From positions 1-64,000 of the forward strand of contig JAPNUX010000005.1 of assembly GCA_026626905.1 (NCBI GenBank): a DNA stretch of 64,000 nt. The letters run 5' to 3'. Below the pieces are notes generated by a model. It saw only the letters and a program-made list of their open reading frames with translations. It did no database searches and was not told the origin of the DNA. Position 1 is the first letter of the stretch. Each line of letters opens with the position of its first letter. Source of the DNA: Desulfurococcus sp. (GTDB lineage: Archaea > Thermoproteota > Thermoprotei_A > Sulfolobales > Desulfurococcaceae). Shown here in pieces: positions 55,004-63,836 of the stretch. The translations under genes were made by a program, and so were the position numbers.

Positions 55004-55775
55004 GTTGAGCCTCAGCCAGGATGAACTGGAGAGATACAGCAGGCAGCTACCCATTATAGGAGTAGATGGACAATTGAAGCTCAAGAATACCAGCGTGCTT
55101 GTGGCAGGAGCCGGCGGGCTGGCCTCCACAGTACTCTACTATCTTACTGCAGCTGGAGTCGGGAGAATAGTATTCATCGATGACGGTGTAGTAGAGTTAA
55201 GTAACCTCCAAAGACAAATACTCTATGATTCAAGCGATATCGGTAAACCGAAAGTACAAGCAGCCTACGAGAAGCTCGCTAAGCTGAACCCTGGGGTAGC
55301 CTTAGAGCCGGTTCACGAAACCATAACTAGAGAGCTGCTTAGCAGGCTAGTACCGAGAGTAGACTTGATTGTTGACGCCTTAGACAACTGGAACACCCGC
55401 TTCCTGCTAGACGAGGCTGCATGGATGCACGGTAAGCCATTAGTTCACGCAGGTGTCGGAGAATACTACGGTCAGCTCACAGTGGTAATACCCGGGGAGA
55501 CACCATGCCTGCGCTACTTGTTCAGAGGGGTGAGAGACGAGGGGAGAGGGGGAGTTGTAGTCCTACCCCAGGTACCCGGCATCCTAGGGCTCCTTGAAGT
55601 AAACGAGGTCTTCAAGCTTGTGCTCGGCTACGGTAGGCCGCTAGCCAACAAAATGCTCTTATTCAATGCGAGAAACCCCTCGCTAGAGGTAATCGAGTTA
55701 AAAGTAGATGAGAACGTTAAAGCAGAGGTATTAAAGTACTGTGGTGAACCATTCAGAGGTATCGTGAAACCCTAG
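54996..55775 (+). CDS. E1-like adenylyltransferase (ThiF/MoeB/HesA family) lacking most Cys
   Basis: 259 residues from GTG. SRQLPIIGVDGQLKLKNTSV, VAGAGGLASTVLYYL (36-50) and FIDDGVVELSNLQRQILY (60-77) are the ATP-binding and adenylation motifs. ALDNWNTRFLLDEA follows. The protein has only two Cys, 171 in TPCLRYLF and 249 in KYCGEP. The CxxC pairs that hold zinc in MoeB/ThiF are incomplete, and no Cys follows where the thioester or persulfide Cys is usual. It should adenylate the Gly-Gly end of a beta-grasp protein. The gene sits between two such genes. Confidence 0.88.
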   Translation: MAELSLSQDELERYSRQLPIIGVDGQLKLKNTSVLVAGAGGLASTVLYYLTAAGVGRIVFIDDGVVELSNLQRQILYDSSDIGKPKVQAAYEKLAKLNPGVALEPVHETITRELLSRLVPRVDLIVDALDNWNTRFLLDEAAWMHGKPLVHAGVGEYYGQLTVVIPGETPCLRYLFRGVRDEGRGGVVVLPQVPGILGLLEVNEVFKLVLGYGRPLANKMLLFNARNPSLEVIELKVDENVKAEVLKYCGEPFRGIVKP

Positions 55776-55984
55776 CCTCCTAGAAACTCCTCGACGACAA
55801 CCACTCTATCGCTACTCTTAACACGTAGATCCCATGAATCAGCTACTCTATCATTCACGATAACCATGATGTCGCTACCTGTTAGCTCGCTTCTAAGAAC
55901 CTCTATAATCTCCTTTAGAGTCAACTCTCCTCCATTAATATCTAATTCAACACCCTTAGGTATTAGCTTAACCTTAACCATCAC
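55772..55984 (-). CDS. ubiquitin-like beta-grasp protein (MoaD/ThiS/SAMP family), second copy
   Basis: 70 residues on the opposite strand, with its stop overlapping the end of the E1-like gene by 4 bp. KVKLIPKGVELDINGGELTL and IMVIVNDRVADSWDLRV fit a ThiS/Urm1-like beta-grasp fold; it ends VVVEEFLGG, again with terminal Gly-Gly. It differs clearly in sequence from the first copy. It is convergent with the E1-like gene, so it is separately transcribed. Adenylation by the neighbouring E1 is inferred. Confidence 0.8.
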   Translation of the reverse strand: MMVKVKLIPKGVELDINGGELTLKEIIEVLRSELTGSDIMVIVNDRVADSWDLRVKSSDRVVVVEEFLGG

Positions 55985-56098
55985 AAATCACCTTTAACAA
56001 TACAATTAAGCTTCAATACGGCGAAAAGCTAGCTCATGAAGGTTTAAGGAGAAAATTACCGTGTATTCAGTGATTAAGTGGTATGTGCTCTACTCTAA

Positions 56099-57658
56099 TT
56101 AAGCTTTCTCCAGCTTGAGCTCTATTAGATGTTTCAAGTGCTCTCTGGGTATACTGTTTGATTCAGCTATGGATTTATATATTATAGAAGACTCCCTGGG
56201 AATCCGCTCCTTAGTCTTCAAGTTAACCTCGTACAAGCCGAATCTCTGCTTAAAGCCCTGGGCCCACTCGTAGTTGTCAACTAAAGCCCAGTGGAAGTAG
56301 CCTTTAACACCCACTCCCTCCTCTATCAGTTTATGTAGAACGTACAAGTGGTTTACGATTACTGCTGGACGGTATACGTCACGTGAGTCTGCAACCCCGT
56401 TCTCCGTTATGTATACGCTTGGAGAATATCTTTCAGCTAACCGTACTGCATCCTCTAATCCCTCAGGGTAGAACTCCCAGCCGAAGTCACTACACCATCT
56501 CCCAGCTTTTGAGACACCGTTAGGAGTACAAGAATACCCGTACCCGGGTATACTAGCGAAGTCCATGAGCTTATTTCCATACATGGGTTCAACACGTTTT
56601 ACTACATTTCTTGTATAGTAGTTTACTCCTATCCAATCTAACTTCCCGCCTAACAATGGAGGCTTTACTATTGAGCTCTGATCAAGATTTAAATCTAGCT
56701 TCCCCGTGGTGATAGCATTGAGGAAGACCTCGTTGTGAAGGTACGAGTAGTGTTCTGCTGCTAGTTTACTCTCCTCATCGAGAGCATAGGCTGGGATAAT
56801 ATTGTAGATTACGCCTACTTGAGCTGCCTCACTGGAGTCAGGGTCAGCTCTCACACCATCAAACTTCTTCACCATCTCGTATGCTAGTGCATGAGCTATG
56901 ATTAGATTTGATACCGCCTTAGGGATCACGTGGGGGGCCTCCACGCCTGGAGGCCATCCAGCATTAATCCATAAATATCCGAGCTCGATGGGGACTAATG
57001 GCTCAGTTATAGTTGACCACATGTCTACGATGTCTCCTAGCTTCCATGCTATGTAGGCAGCATACTTTGCGAACTCCACGGGGAAACGTGGATCCAGATA
57101 TCCCAGCGGGCCCTTCTCTAGTCTCGACGCCCTGGCCTTAAGGGGGTTGTGAAGCCAGAATGGGAGAGTAAAGTGGAGAAGATTAACTACGACTTTGAAC
57201 CCTTGTCTTCTAAGGTCTAATATGATGTCACGGTAGAGTTCTAAGGCGTCATGATTAGCTATTTCATCAAGCTCTCTCAGAGTATCTTCTGTAATCTTAA
57301 CATTCTTTACAAGGCCGTGGCTATCGTATTCCACGCCGGCTTCGATAGTCCATGTGGGATGAGGGAAAATTCTACTCCATTCTACTCCAATCCTGTAAGC
57401 GTTTAAGCCGAGGCCTCGAGCTATCTCGTGGTCACTCCTATACAACTCGAAATAATCGACTCCATCCTCAGGTAAATCACCGCTTACAAGCCTGCTACTT
57501 ATGTTATACGGGTCTCTCACCCAGTGCCACCAGTCGGTATTAGTATCCACGAATCTTCGGCGGAGGTCACCCATCTCGAACTGGAAGCCTGACTGTGATA
57601 CACCCCACTTGAATCCTTCAGGAAACTCTATACTCACTGATGAGGCTGGCTTACCCAA
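56099..57658 (-). CDS. GH1 beta-glycosidase
   Basis: 519 residues from TTG, with GGGGTGA 6 nt upstream. FPEGFKWGVSQSGFQFEMG and GLGLNAYRIGVEWSRIFP are like the LacS-type enzymes of Sulfolobus and Thermosphaera. The acid/base Glu is E219 in STITEP (the usual NEP is TEP here) and the nucleophile is E419 in YITENGVADS. It is about 30 residues longer than Sulfolobus LacS, mostly from an insert around 106-130. It has no signal peptide and so should cleave imported beta-glucosides or beta-galactosides inside the cell. It is divergent from an Opp-type importer. Confidence 0.95.
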   Translation of the reverse strand: MGKPASSVSIEFPEGFKWGVSQSGFQFEMGDLRRRFVDTNTDWWHWVRDPYNISSRLVSGDLPEDGVDYFELYRSDHEIARGLGLNAYRIGVEWSRIFPHPTWTIEAGVEYDSHGLVKNVKITEDTLRELDEIANHDALELYRDIILDLRRQGFKVVVNLLHFTLPFWLHNPLKARASRLEKGPLGYLDPRFPVEFAKYAAYIAWKLGDIVDMWSTITEPLVPIELGYLWINAGWPPGVEAPHVIPKAVSNLIIAHALAYEMVKKFDGVRADPDSSEAAQVGVIYNIIPAYALDEESKLAAEHYSYLHNEVFLNAITTGKLDLNLDQSSIVKPPLLGGKLDWIGVNYYTRNVVKRVEPMYGNKLMDFASIPGYGYSCTPNGVSKAGRWCSDFGWEFYPEGLEDAVRLAERYSPSVYITENGVADSRDVYRPAVIVNHLYVLHKLIEEGVGVKGYFHWALVDNYEWAQGFKQRFGLYEVNLKTKERIPRESSIIYKSIAESNSIPREHLKHLIELKLEKA

Positions 57659-57706
57659 TAGTATTCACCCCACACAATAATAGCAGATATTTTGTGATGA
57701 GTTAAT

Positions 57707-57808
57707 AAACTATATACTCCTCAATATTTATTTAGGTGATAAAAAACCTACATAGGGTACAGTTTGTAGTTCTAAGTATGGGTTGCTGAGAAGAGAAAAG
57801 TTTATAAG
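57707..57808. promoter_or_regulatory. divergent promoter region of the GH1 gene and Opp-type importer
   Basis: A minus-strand TATA (GGAGTATATAG, 57710-57720) lies about 52 bp before GH1. A plus-strand TATA, TTTATAAG (57801-57808), lies about 30 bp before the importer. Between them, TAGGT (57733-57737) and ACCTA (57746-57750) form an inverted repeat with an A/T spacer. TTAGGT also occurs in the repeats at the GH4 promoter, so one sugar-responsive regulator could serve both; this is inference. Confidence 0.4.
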
Positions 57809-57836
57809 TATTCGACATATACACAGTTATTAATAG

Positions 57837-59783
57837 GTGAGAATAGTGCCTAGTAGGATCATCCTACTACTCCTGATCCTCCTAATAATTCTACCCGCTC
57901 TGCCGCTAACAACCGCCCAACAGGTTCCACCGAGAGAGGAAACCGTTATCATAGGAGGAGGAATGTGGTCTCCCCCCACAAACTTCAACCCGCTAGTTCC
58001 ATGGAGTGCTACAACTGGAACTATTGGTTTAATCTATGAAACTCTATACGTATACCTACCGCATTTAGATAAGTTAATGCCGTGGCTGGCTTCAGAAGAG
58101 CCCACCTGGCTGTCTAATGATAGTCTCCAAGTCAAGCTCCGCGATGCTGCGTGGTGGGATAGAACACCACTTACAAGCGCTGACGTGAAATTCACATTCT
58201 ATGATCTACCTAAGAAGATACCTGGAGTCTACTACTCCAGTATACTGGAATACCTCCTCGATGTTGAAACACCAGATGATAAAACTGTTATATTCAAGTT
58301 CAATACTACCACTATTAGCTACCCAACACTATACTATTACCTCTACTCTATACCAGTGCTACCTAAACACATATTCGAGCCTGTAATAAATGAAAAGGGC
58401 AGTAATGTCCTGCAGATGGAGGTTGTGGGAGCAGATAAACCAGAGAACATTGTAGGCTCAGGCATGTATAGAGTATACATGACTACAGAAGATACACTCT
58501 ACATGGTGAGAGTTGATAACTGGTGGGGTTCAAAGTATTTTGGGACGCCGGGGCCGAAGTACATTAAGTACGTCATGGTATTCAGCAATCAGGTAGCTCT
58601 CGGACTGCTATTGAGAGGTGATCTAGACTGGAGCAACTTCTTTATTCCAGGTATCCCAGACCTCGTGAAAAGATACGACTTCCTAGTCACATGGTATAAG
58701 GATCGACCGTTCTACCTACCGGCTAATGTTGCATACCTCTTCGTTAACCATGCGAAGAAACCGTTAAACGATCCTAACTTCAGGAAAGCCATGTACTACG
58801 CGATCGATGTTGATAGAATAGTTAACGAGGTCTTTGAGGGAAGTGTTGTAAAGTCTAATCCGGTTGGCTTAATAGAAATACCCGGCTGGAAGGAGTTCCT
58901 TGCCACAGATTTAATAAACAGCTATGGATACGGGTATAACCCTGAGAAGGCTAAACAGATACTTGACAGCGCCGGATACAAGGATATCGATGGTGATGGA
59001 TGGAGAGAAGCACCTGATGGAAGCAAGATAAGCCTCGAGATCATCGTGCCTTATGGATGGACTGACTGGATGCAGGCAGCAATAATCATAGCTGATAACC
59101 TTAAAGCTGTTGGCATAAAGGCTGAAGCCAGCTTCCCAGCATACGGCGTGTATGCGGATAAAATGTATAAAGGAGAGTTTGACATGCTGATAAACAACTT
59201 CGGTAGCTACGTAGCTATATCACCATACCTACTCTACAACTGGGTGTTCTGGCCTGATGCACCCGCGCCTGGAGAGCCCAGCTGGAATGGAAACTTTGGG
59301 AGATATAGGAATGAAAATCTCACAGCACTACTTGATAAAATAGCGAATACTCCTCTCGATAATACCAGCGGGTTAAAGCAGCTCTACTATGACCTCCAGA
59401 AGATACTGCTTGATGAAATGCCGTATCTACCGTTATGGTACAATGCATACTGGTTCCAAGCCACTACATTATATTGGACTGGATGGCCAACTCAAAGCAA
59501 CCCCTATGGTATACCAGTGTCATGGACTGGTAGATGGGGAGATGGTGGTCTACTAGTACTCTTGAATCTAAAGCCCGTTAAGGCAACGCCGACACCCTCT
59601 CCAACTCCAACAACATCTCCAGCGCCCACTCCCATCCAAACCCCATCTCCAACACCAACACCGTCGCCTCCAGTAACTCAGGCTCCAGCTGAGTCACAGC
59701 TAGCATTATATGCTATCGTGGCTGTAGTGATAGTCGTTATAGTTGTGATCGCAGTATTCCTTCTCAGGAGAAGGAGGGCTTGA
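57837..59783 (+). CDS. ABC importer substrate-binding protein, SBP_bac_5 (Opp/Dpp) family
   Basis: 648 residues from GTG. An N-terminal hydrophobic signal segment (RIILLLLILLIILPALPL) is followed by the extracellular binding domain (WSPPTNFNPLVPWSA; FRKAMYYAIDVDRIVNEVFE, a family signature). A Pro/Ser/Thr linker (about 575-615) leads to a C-terminal transmembrane anchor and an RRRRA tail. This surface-anchored layout is usual for crenarchaeal sugar-binding proteins. A second GTG at 57846 has AGGTGA 5 nt upstream and may be the true start. Divergence from GH1 suggests cello- or other beta-oligosaccharides, although the family also imports peptides. Confidence 0.9.
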   Translation: MRIVPSRIILLLLILLIILPALPLTTAQQVPPREETVIIGGGMWSPPTNFNPLVPWSATTGTIGLIYETLYVYLPHLDKLMPWLASEEPTWLSNDSLQVKLRDAAWWDRTPLTSADVKFTFYDLPKKIPGVYYSSILEYLLDVETPDDKTVIFKFNTTTISYPTLYYYLYSIPVLPKHIFEPVINEKGSNVLQMEVVGADKPENIVGSGMYRVYMTTEDTLYMVRVDNWWGSKYFGTPGPKYIKYVMVFSNQVALGLLLRGDLDWSNFFIPGIPDLVKRYDFLVTWYKDRPFYLPANVAYLFVNHAKKPLNDPNFRKAMYYAIDVDRIVNEVFEGSVVKSNPVGLIEIPGWKEFLATDLINSYGYGYNPEKAKQILDSAGYKDIDGDGWREAPDGSKISLEIIVPYGWTDWMQAAIIIADNLKAVGIKAEASFPAYGVYADKMYKGEFDMLINNFGSYVAISPYLLYNWVFWPDAPAPGEPSWNGNFGRYRNENLTALLDKIANTPLDNTSGLKQLYYDLQKILLDEMPYLPLWYNAYWFQATTLYWTGWPTQSNPYGIPVSWTGRWGDGGLLVLLNLKPVKATPTPSPTPTTSPAPTPIQTPSPTPTPSPPVTQAPAESQLALYAIVAVVIVVIVVIAVFLLRRRRA

Positions 59784-59861
59784 ACATAAATGTTGTTTAC
59801 TTTTTCCTCTACTACGTTTCCCCTGCTTACAGCCTCCTACAACTTGGGAGAGGATTGGTGA

Positions 59862-60854
59862 ATGGGGCTTGCAGGCTATATTGCTAGGAGAATAGTGTTA
59901 TATACAGCAGTCTTCTTTACGGCATTAAGTATCACGTGGCTTATACCTAGGCTTCTAGGTAACCCGATAGCTATAGTTGTAGCTAGGCTTGGCCCTAGCC
60001 CTGCAGGTGCTGCTATAGTAGCCTCATACTTCATGCAGGCGTTTGGATTTGATAAACCACTCTACGAGCAGTACTTTTTATTTCTGAGAGGGTTACTCTC
60101 TGGTGACCTTGGAGTTAGCTTATGGTTGCTGGGTAGACCTGTATCCAGTATAGTCTATAAAGCTTTAATTTTCGACATAATACTTATGGCTCCAGCGATA
60201 ATAATAAGCTGGTTCATAGGGAACTATCTAGGAGCTCTTGCAGCAAGACATAAACGACTAGATAGAGTGTTAATGCCAGTCCTCTATATTCTGGCTGCTA
60301 CACCCTACTTCGTTCTAGCCATGCTCCTCCAGTGGACGCTTACAGTTAGATATAAGGCTTTTCCAACTGTTATATCCTCAACGATCCTTGATCAAATGCT
60401 TAGAAGCCCTACCTGGGAGTCCATATCTAGCTTCCTCCACGCTATAACACTCCCAATGCTAAGCCTTATAGTAGTCTCCATGGGAGGTTGGGCTTCAGGC
60501 ATGAGGACGATGATGATCTATGAGCTGGAGTCCAACTACTCTAGATTCATGGAGATGCTGGGTATGTCCGAGAAGAAGATATCACTATACGCGTTCAGGT
60601 ATGCTATTAACCCTCAGATTTCAGGTCTAGGCGTACAACTTGGAACTCTTGTTGTAGGAGCAGCCGGCGTCGAGTACATATTCAATTATCCTGGCTTAGG
60701 CTACTTCCTCTTCAACGCTATAATAAATAACGATCCCTTCCTGCTCCAGGGAGCCATACTCCTACTAGTCTTAATGGTTATAGCAGCTAACTTCATAGTG
60801 GACATCCTCTACGCGATCCTAGACCCGCGTATAAGGATAGGAGTGGTGAGCTAG
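59862..60854 (+). CDS. ABC importer permease, OppB/DppB type
   Basis: 330 residues. YIARRIVLYTAVFFTALSIT is the family start. The cytoplasmic loop reads RTMMIYELESNYSRFMEMLG, the EAA-like contact site for the ATPases. Several hydrophobic segments give about six membrane spans. GGGAGAGG lies upstream of the ATG. Pairs with the next gene, 1 bp away, to form the channel of the divergent sugar-type importer. Confidence 0.92.
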   Translation: MGLAGYIARRIVLYTAVFFTALSITWLIPRLLGNPIAIVVARLGPSPAGAAIVASYFMQAFGFDKPLYEQYFLFLRGLLSGDLGVSLWLLGRPVSSIVYKALIFDIILMAPAIIISWFIGNYLGALAARHKRLDRVLMPVLYILAATPYFVLAMLLQWTLTVRYKAFPTVISSTILDQMLRSPTWESISSFLHAITLPMLSLIVVSMGGWASGMRTMMIYELESNYSRFMEMLGMSEKKISLYAFRYAINPQISGLGVQLGTLVVGAAGVEYIFNYPGLGYFLFNAIINNDPFLLQGAILLLVLMVIAANFIVDILYAILDPRIRIGVVS

Positions 60855-60855
60855 A

Positions 60856-61707
60856 ATGGTATCAAAGCTTGTATCCAAGGAGACTAGAGCTCTCCTAAGG
60901 AAGAATAGGAAGTTCTGGGTTAGCACTATAATAGTAGTATTTGTAATCTCTCTAGGACTACTGGGCCCACTGGCAACAAAATATGGGCCTAGAACACCAG
61001 CTGGGACTCCAAGAAGCCCTCCTACACTCAATCACCCATTTGGTACCGATTACTTTGGCTACGATGTCTTCGCTGAAGTAGTCTACGGTATTAGAGTCTC
61101 ACTTTCAGTTGGAGTGATTGCCGCTATAGTTGCAACTACTATCGGAGTCCTCCTCGGCATGATCGCAGGGTTGAAGGGCGGCTGGATCGACTCGCTCGTG
61201 GAGTTTGCTACTAATACTTTTCTAACTATACCATCCCTCCTAGTGATACTCTTGATCACAGCATACATGGGGAGACGCGAGATCACAGATATGGGGCTTC
61301 TTATAGGAGCCTTCTCGTGGCCCTGGACCGCTAGGGCTGTACGCTCTCAAGTAGCTGCTCTAAAAGCCTCAGACTACGTTTCCCTCTCGTATCTCAGCGG
61401 TAACAGCTCTTTTAGAGTACTCTACAAGGATATCCTGCCGAACATCGCATCATACATACTGCTAGTCTTCGTGATACAGTTTAGCGGTGGAATACTAGCA
61501 GTTGTTACACTAGAATTCCTGGGAATGGGGGCGGCAGAGTGGTCTCTAGGCGCTATACTAAATCTAGCTGTGATCTGGGGTGCTGTGACCCTCGATGTAT
61601 GGTGGTGGTTTTTCCCAGGTATAATCATAGTGCTACTGATGTCCTCACTATACATTCTAGTGATCTCCCTCGAAGAGGTCTTCAATCCGAGACTCAGGAG
61701 GGAGTAG
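60856..61707 (+). CDS. ABC importer permease, OppC/DppC type
   Basis: 283 residues. The N-terminal span is followed by NHPFGTDYFGYDVFAEVVYG, the conserved DppC segment (usually HPxGTDxxGRDV), then about five more spans and the EAA-like loop AALKASDYVSLSYLSGNSSF. Partner of the DppB-type permease. It ends 2 bp before the first ATPase gene. Confidence 0.92.
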   Translation: MVSKLVSKETRALLRKNRKFWVSTIIVVFVISLGLLGPLATKYGPRTPAGTPRSPPTLNHPFGTDYFGYDVFAEVVYGIRVSLSVGVIAAIVATTIGVLLGMIAGLKGGWIDSLVEFATNTFLTIPSLLVILLITAYMGRREITDMGLLIGAFSWPWTARAVRSQVAALKASDYVSLSYLSGNSSFRVLYKDILPNIASYILLVFVIQFSGGILAVVTLEFLGMGAAEWSLGAILNLAVIWGAVTLDVWWWFFPGIIIVLLMSSLYILVISLEEVFNPRLRRE

Positions 61708-61709
61708 GC

Positions 61710-62675
61710 ATGAGAAGCATCCTCACAATTAGAGATTACAGAGTTTACTATAAGACTTCCTCAGGCTACGTAAAGGCTGTAGACGGTGTTAACCTTGAAC
61801 TAGGGGGAGGAGAGATCCTAGGGCTGATAGGTGAAAGCGGGAGCGGGAAGACAACGCTAATCATGAGTTTAATACAGCCAAAGCCACCGATGAGGATTAT
61901 GGGTGGATCCGCGAGATTCCAGGAGATCGAGCTTGTTAAATTAAAGCAGCAGGAGAGAAAGGACCTCCTACTAACTAGGATCTCTATTATACCTCAGTAC
62001 GCTTTGGACTCACTTCCAGTAATAAAGAAGATTAGAACCTTCCTGAGAGACCTAGCTAGAGATAAGAAACGAGACTTCGAAGAGGTAGTTAAAGTATTCT
62101 CTGAGAGAGCGAGACTCATAGGCCTACCCGACAGCATACTAGACGTCTACCCTCTCGAGCTATCAGGCGGCATGAGGCAGAGGGTGGTAATAGCTATTGC
62201 CACAATGTTCTCTCCAGACCTCCTGATAGCTGATGAGCCGACCTCAGCTCTCGATGTAACAACGCAGAGACACGTACTCGAGCTCTTAAAAGAGCTGAGA
62301 GATAGAGGAATAGTGAGGTCGCTGATATACATTACACATGATATTGCTACTGTGAGGCAGATTGCCGATAAGCTTGCAGTCATGTATGCTGGGAAGATTG
62401 TTGAAGTAGGATCACTCAGCGAAATCCTCTCAAACCCCAAACACCCGTATACTAAGAAGCTACTGGAGTCTGTGCCAACGCTTGAAGTCAACTATAAGAA
62501 CAGGATGCTTAAGGGGCTGAGTGGCTCGCCGCCAAGCCTACTCAACCCGCCGACTGGATGCCGCTTCCACCCGCGGTGCCCTCTAGCCAGGGATATCTGC
62601 AGGAGGGAGGAGCCACCACTAGTAGAAGTAGAACCAGGCCACTACGTTGCATGCTGGCTGTACGCTCAGAGGTGA
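61710..62675 (+). CDS. ABC importer ATPase, OppD/DppD type
   Basis: 321 residues from the ATG after GGAGGGAG; a longer in-frame start lies inside the permease gene and is not credible. Walker [12 protein letters not shown] (about 39-49), signature LSGGMRQRV, Walker [14 protein letters not shown]-loop ITHDIA. The C-terminal oligopeptide-type region has [14 protein letters not shown], a Cys cluster that binds Fe-S or zinc in this family. Energises the importer with the next ATPase. Confidence 0.94.
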   Translation: MRSILTIRDYRVYYKTSSGYVKAVDGVNLELGGGEILGLIGESGSGKTTLIMSLIQPKPPMRIMGGSARFQEIELVKLKQQERKDLLLTRISIIPQYALDSLPVIKKIRTFLRDLARDKKRDFEEVVKVFSERARLIGLPDSILDVYPLELSGGMRQRVVIAIATMFSPDLLIADEPTSALDVTTQRHVLELLKELRDRGIVRSLIYITHDIATVRQIADKLAVMYAGKIVEVGSLSEILSNPKHPYTKKLLESVPTLEVNYKNRMLKGLSGSPPSLLNPPTGCRFHPRCPLARDICRREEPPLVEVEPGHYVACWLYAQR

Positions 62676-62681
62676 CCAGGG

Positions 62682-63656
62682 TTGAGCACACCCTTCATCA
62701 GGTTAAAGGAGTTAACCAAAATATATAGCCTTGGAGTCCTAGGTAAAAAGAAGATTGTAGCTGTTGATAGAGTAAGCTTCGATATACGTAGTGGTGAGAT
62801 ACTAAGTATTCTCGGCGAGTCGGGTAGCGGTAAATCCACGATAGCAAAGATGGTTCTAAGGCTGTTAAAGCCATCAGGTGGTAACATTGTAATGTATACT
62901 AGTGAGAGAGCAATAGACCCATGGAATCTAAGGAAGTGGAGTGAGATAAAAGAGTACTTTAGGAGGGTTCAAGGAGTATTCCAAGACCCCTACGCCAGCT
63001 TTAATCCAAGAAGGAAAGTACTGGATGTCCTCTACGATACGGTAAGAAACTTTTTCCCCGAGCTCAAGGACAACCCAACAGCTGCTAAAACCATGATCTC
63101 GGATGTACTTGAGGGACTCGGCCTTAGAATACAAGACCTTGAAGGAAAGTACCCCCACCAGTTAAGCGGCGGGCAATTGCAGAGAGTCTCGATCGCGAGG
63201 GCGCTCCTTCCTAAGCCGCAGTTCATAATAGCTGATGAACCAGTATCCATGGTTGACGCTTCGACGAGAATAGATATACTCAACATATTCATAAACTTAA
63301 AGAAGGAGTACGGGGTTACACCAGTGGTAATAACCCACGACTACTCGCTAGCACACTACGCTAGTGACCGCATAGTAGTCTTGTATAGAGGGCAGTTAAT
63401 GGAGGAAGGGCCTCCTGAAGTCCTAGAGGAGCCGAACCACCCTTACACCAAGCTACTGAAGGAATCAGTACCGCTAATAGATAGAACTTGGGGGGCGAAA
63501 CTCAAATACAGTGCTGGCTCGATCGATATCACGAAGAGGACTAAAGGATGCGTCTTCGCTGACAGATGCCCCTTCAAGCGACAGATCTGTGAGGTGAAAG
63601 AACCCCCGTTAATCGACTTAGGGAGGGTAAAAGTGAAGTGCTGGCTTTACGCTTAA
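62682..63656 (+). CDS. ABC importer ATPase, OppF/DppF type
   Basis: 324 residues from TTG, with GGTGACC just upstream, 6 bp after the previous gene. Walker A GESGSGKSTIA (about 46-56), signature LSGGQLQRV, Walker B IIADEPVSMVD, H-loop ITHDYS. The C-terminus again carries a Cys cluster, CVFADRCPFKRQIC. It is the last gene of the five-gene importer. The order binding protein-B-C-D-F is canonical for Opp/Dpp operons. Confidence 0.94.
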   Translation: MSTPFIRLKELTKIYSLGVLGKKKIVAVDRVSFDIRSGEILSILGESGSGKSTIAKMVLRLLKPSGGNIVMYTSERAIDPWNLRKWSEIKEYFRRVQGVFQDPYASFNPRRKVLDVLYDTVRNFFPELKDNPTAAKTMISDVLEGLGLRIQDLEGKYPHQLSGGQLQRVSIARALLPKPQFIIADEPVSMVDASTRIDILNIFINLKKEYGVTPVVITHDYSLAHYASDRIVVLYRGQLMEEGPPEVLEEPNHPYTKLLKESVPLIDRTWGAKLKYSAGSIDITKRTKGCVFADRCPFKRQICEVKEPPLIDLGRVKVKCWLYA

Positions 63657-63779
63657 ATATAAAATGGGGGAACACGCTCTTCTAGTTTTCACGGTAGTAT
63701 TAACTACATTAAGGTATTCCTGAATAGTTTTAGTGGCATGCACATCTGGAATCCTGGCGGCTAAAGCTCCTCGAGCACT

Positions 63780-63788
63780 GTTATAAGC
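63780..63788 (+). promoter_or_regulatory. TATA box of the gene at the right edge
   Basis: GTTATAAGC, about 50 bp before the TTG of the edge gene. It is the only clear element in the 180-bp gap after the importer operon. Confidence 0.35.
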
Positions 63789-63836
63789 CTACACTATCAA
63801 TGAGATAGCTGTTAATTCGATGAGGTGTTAAGCAGC

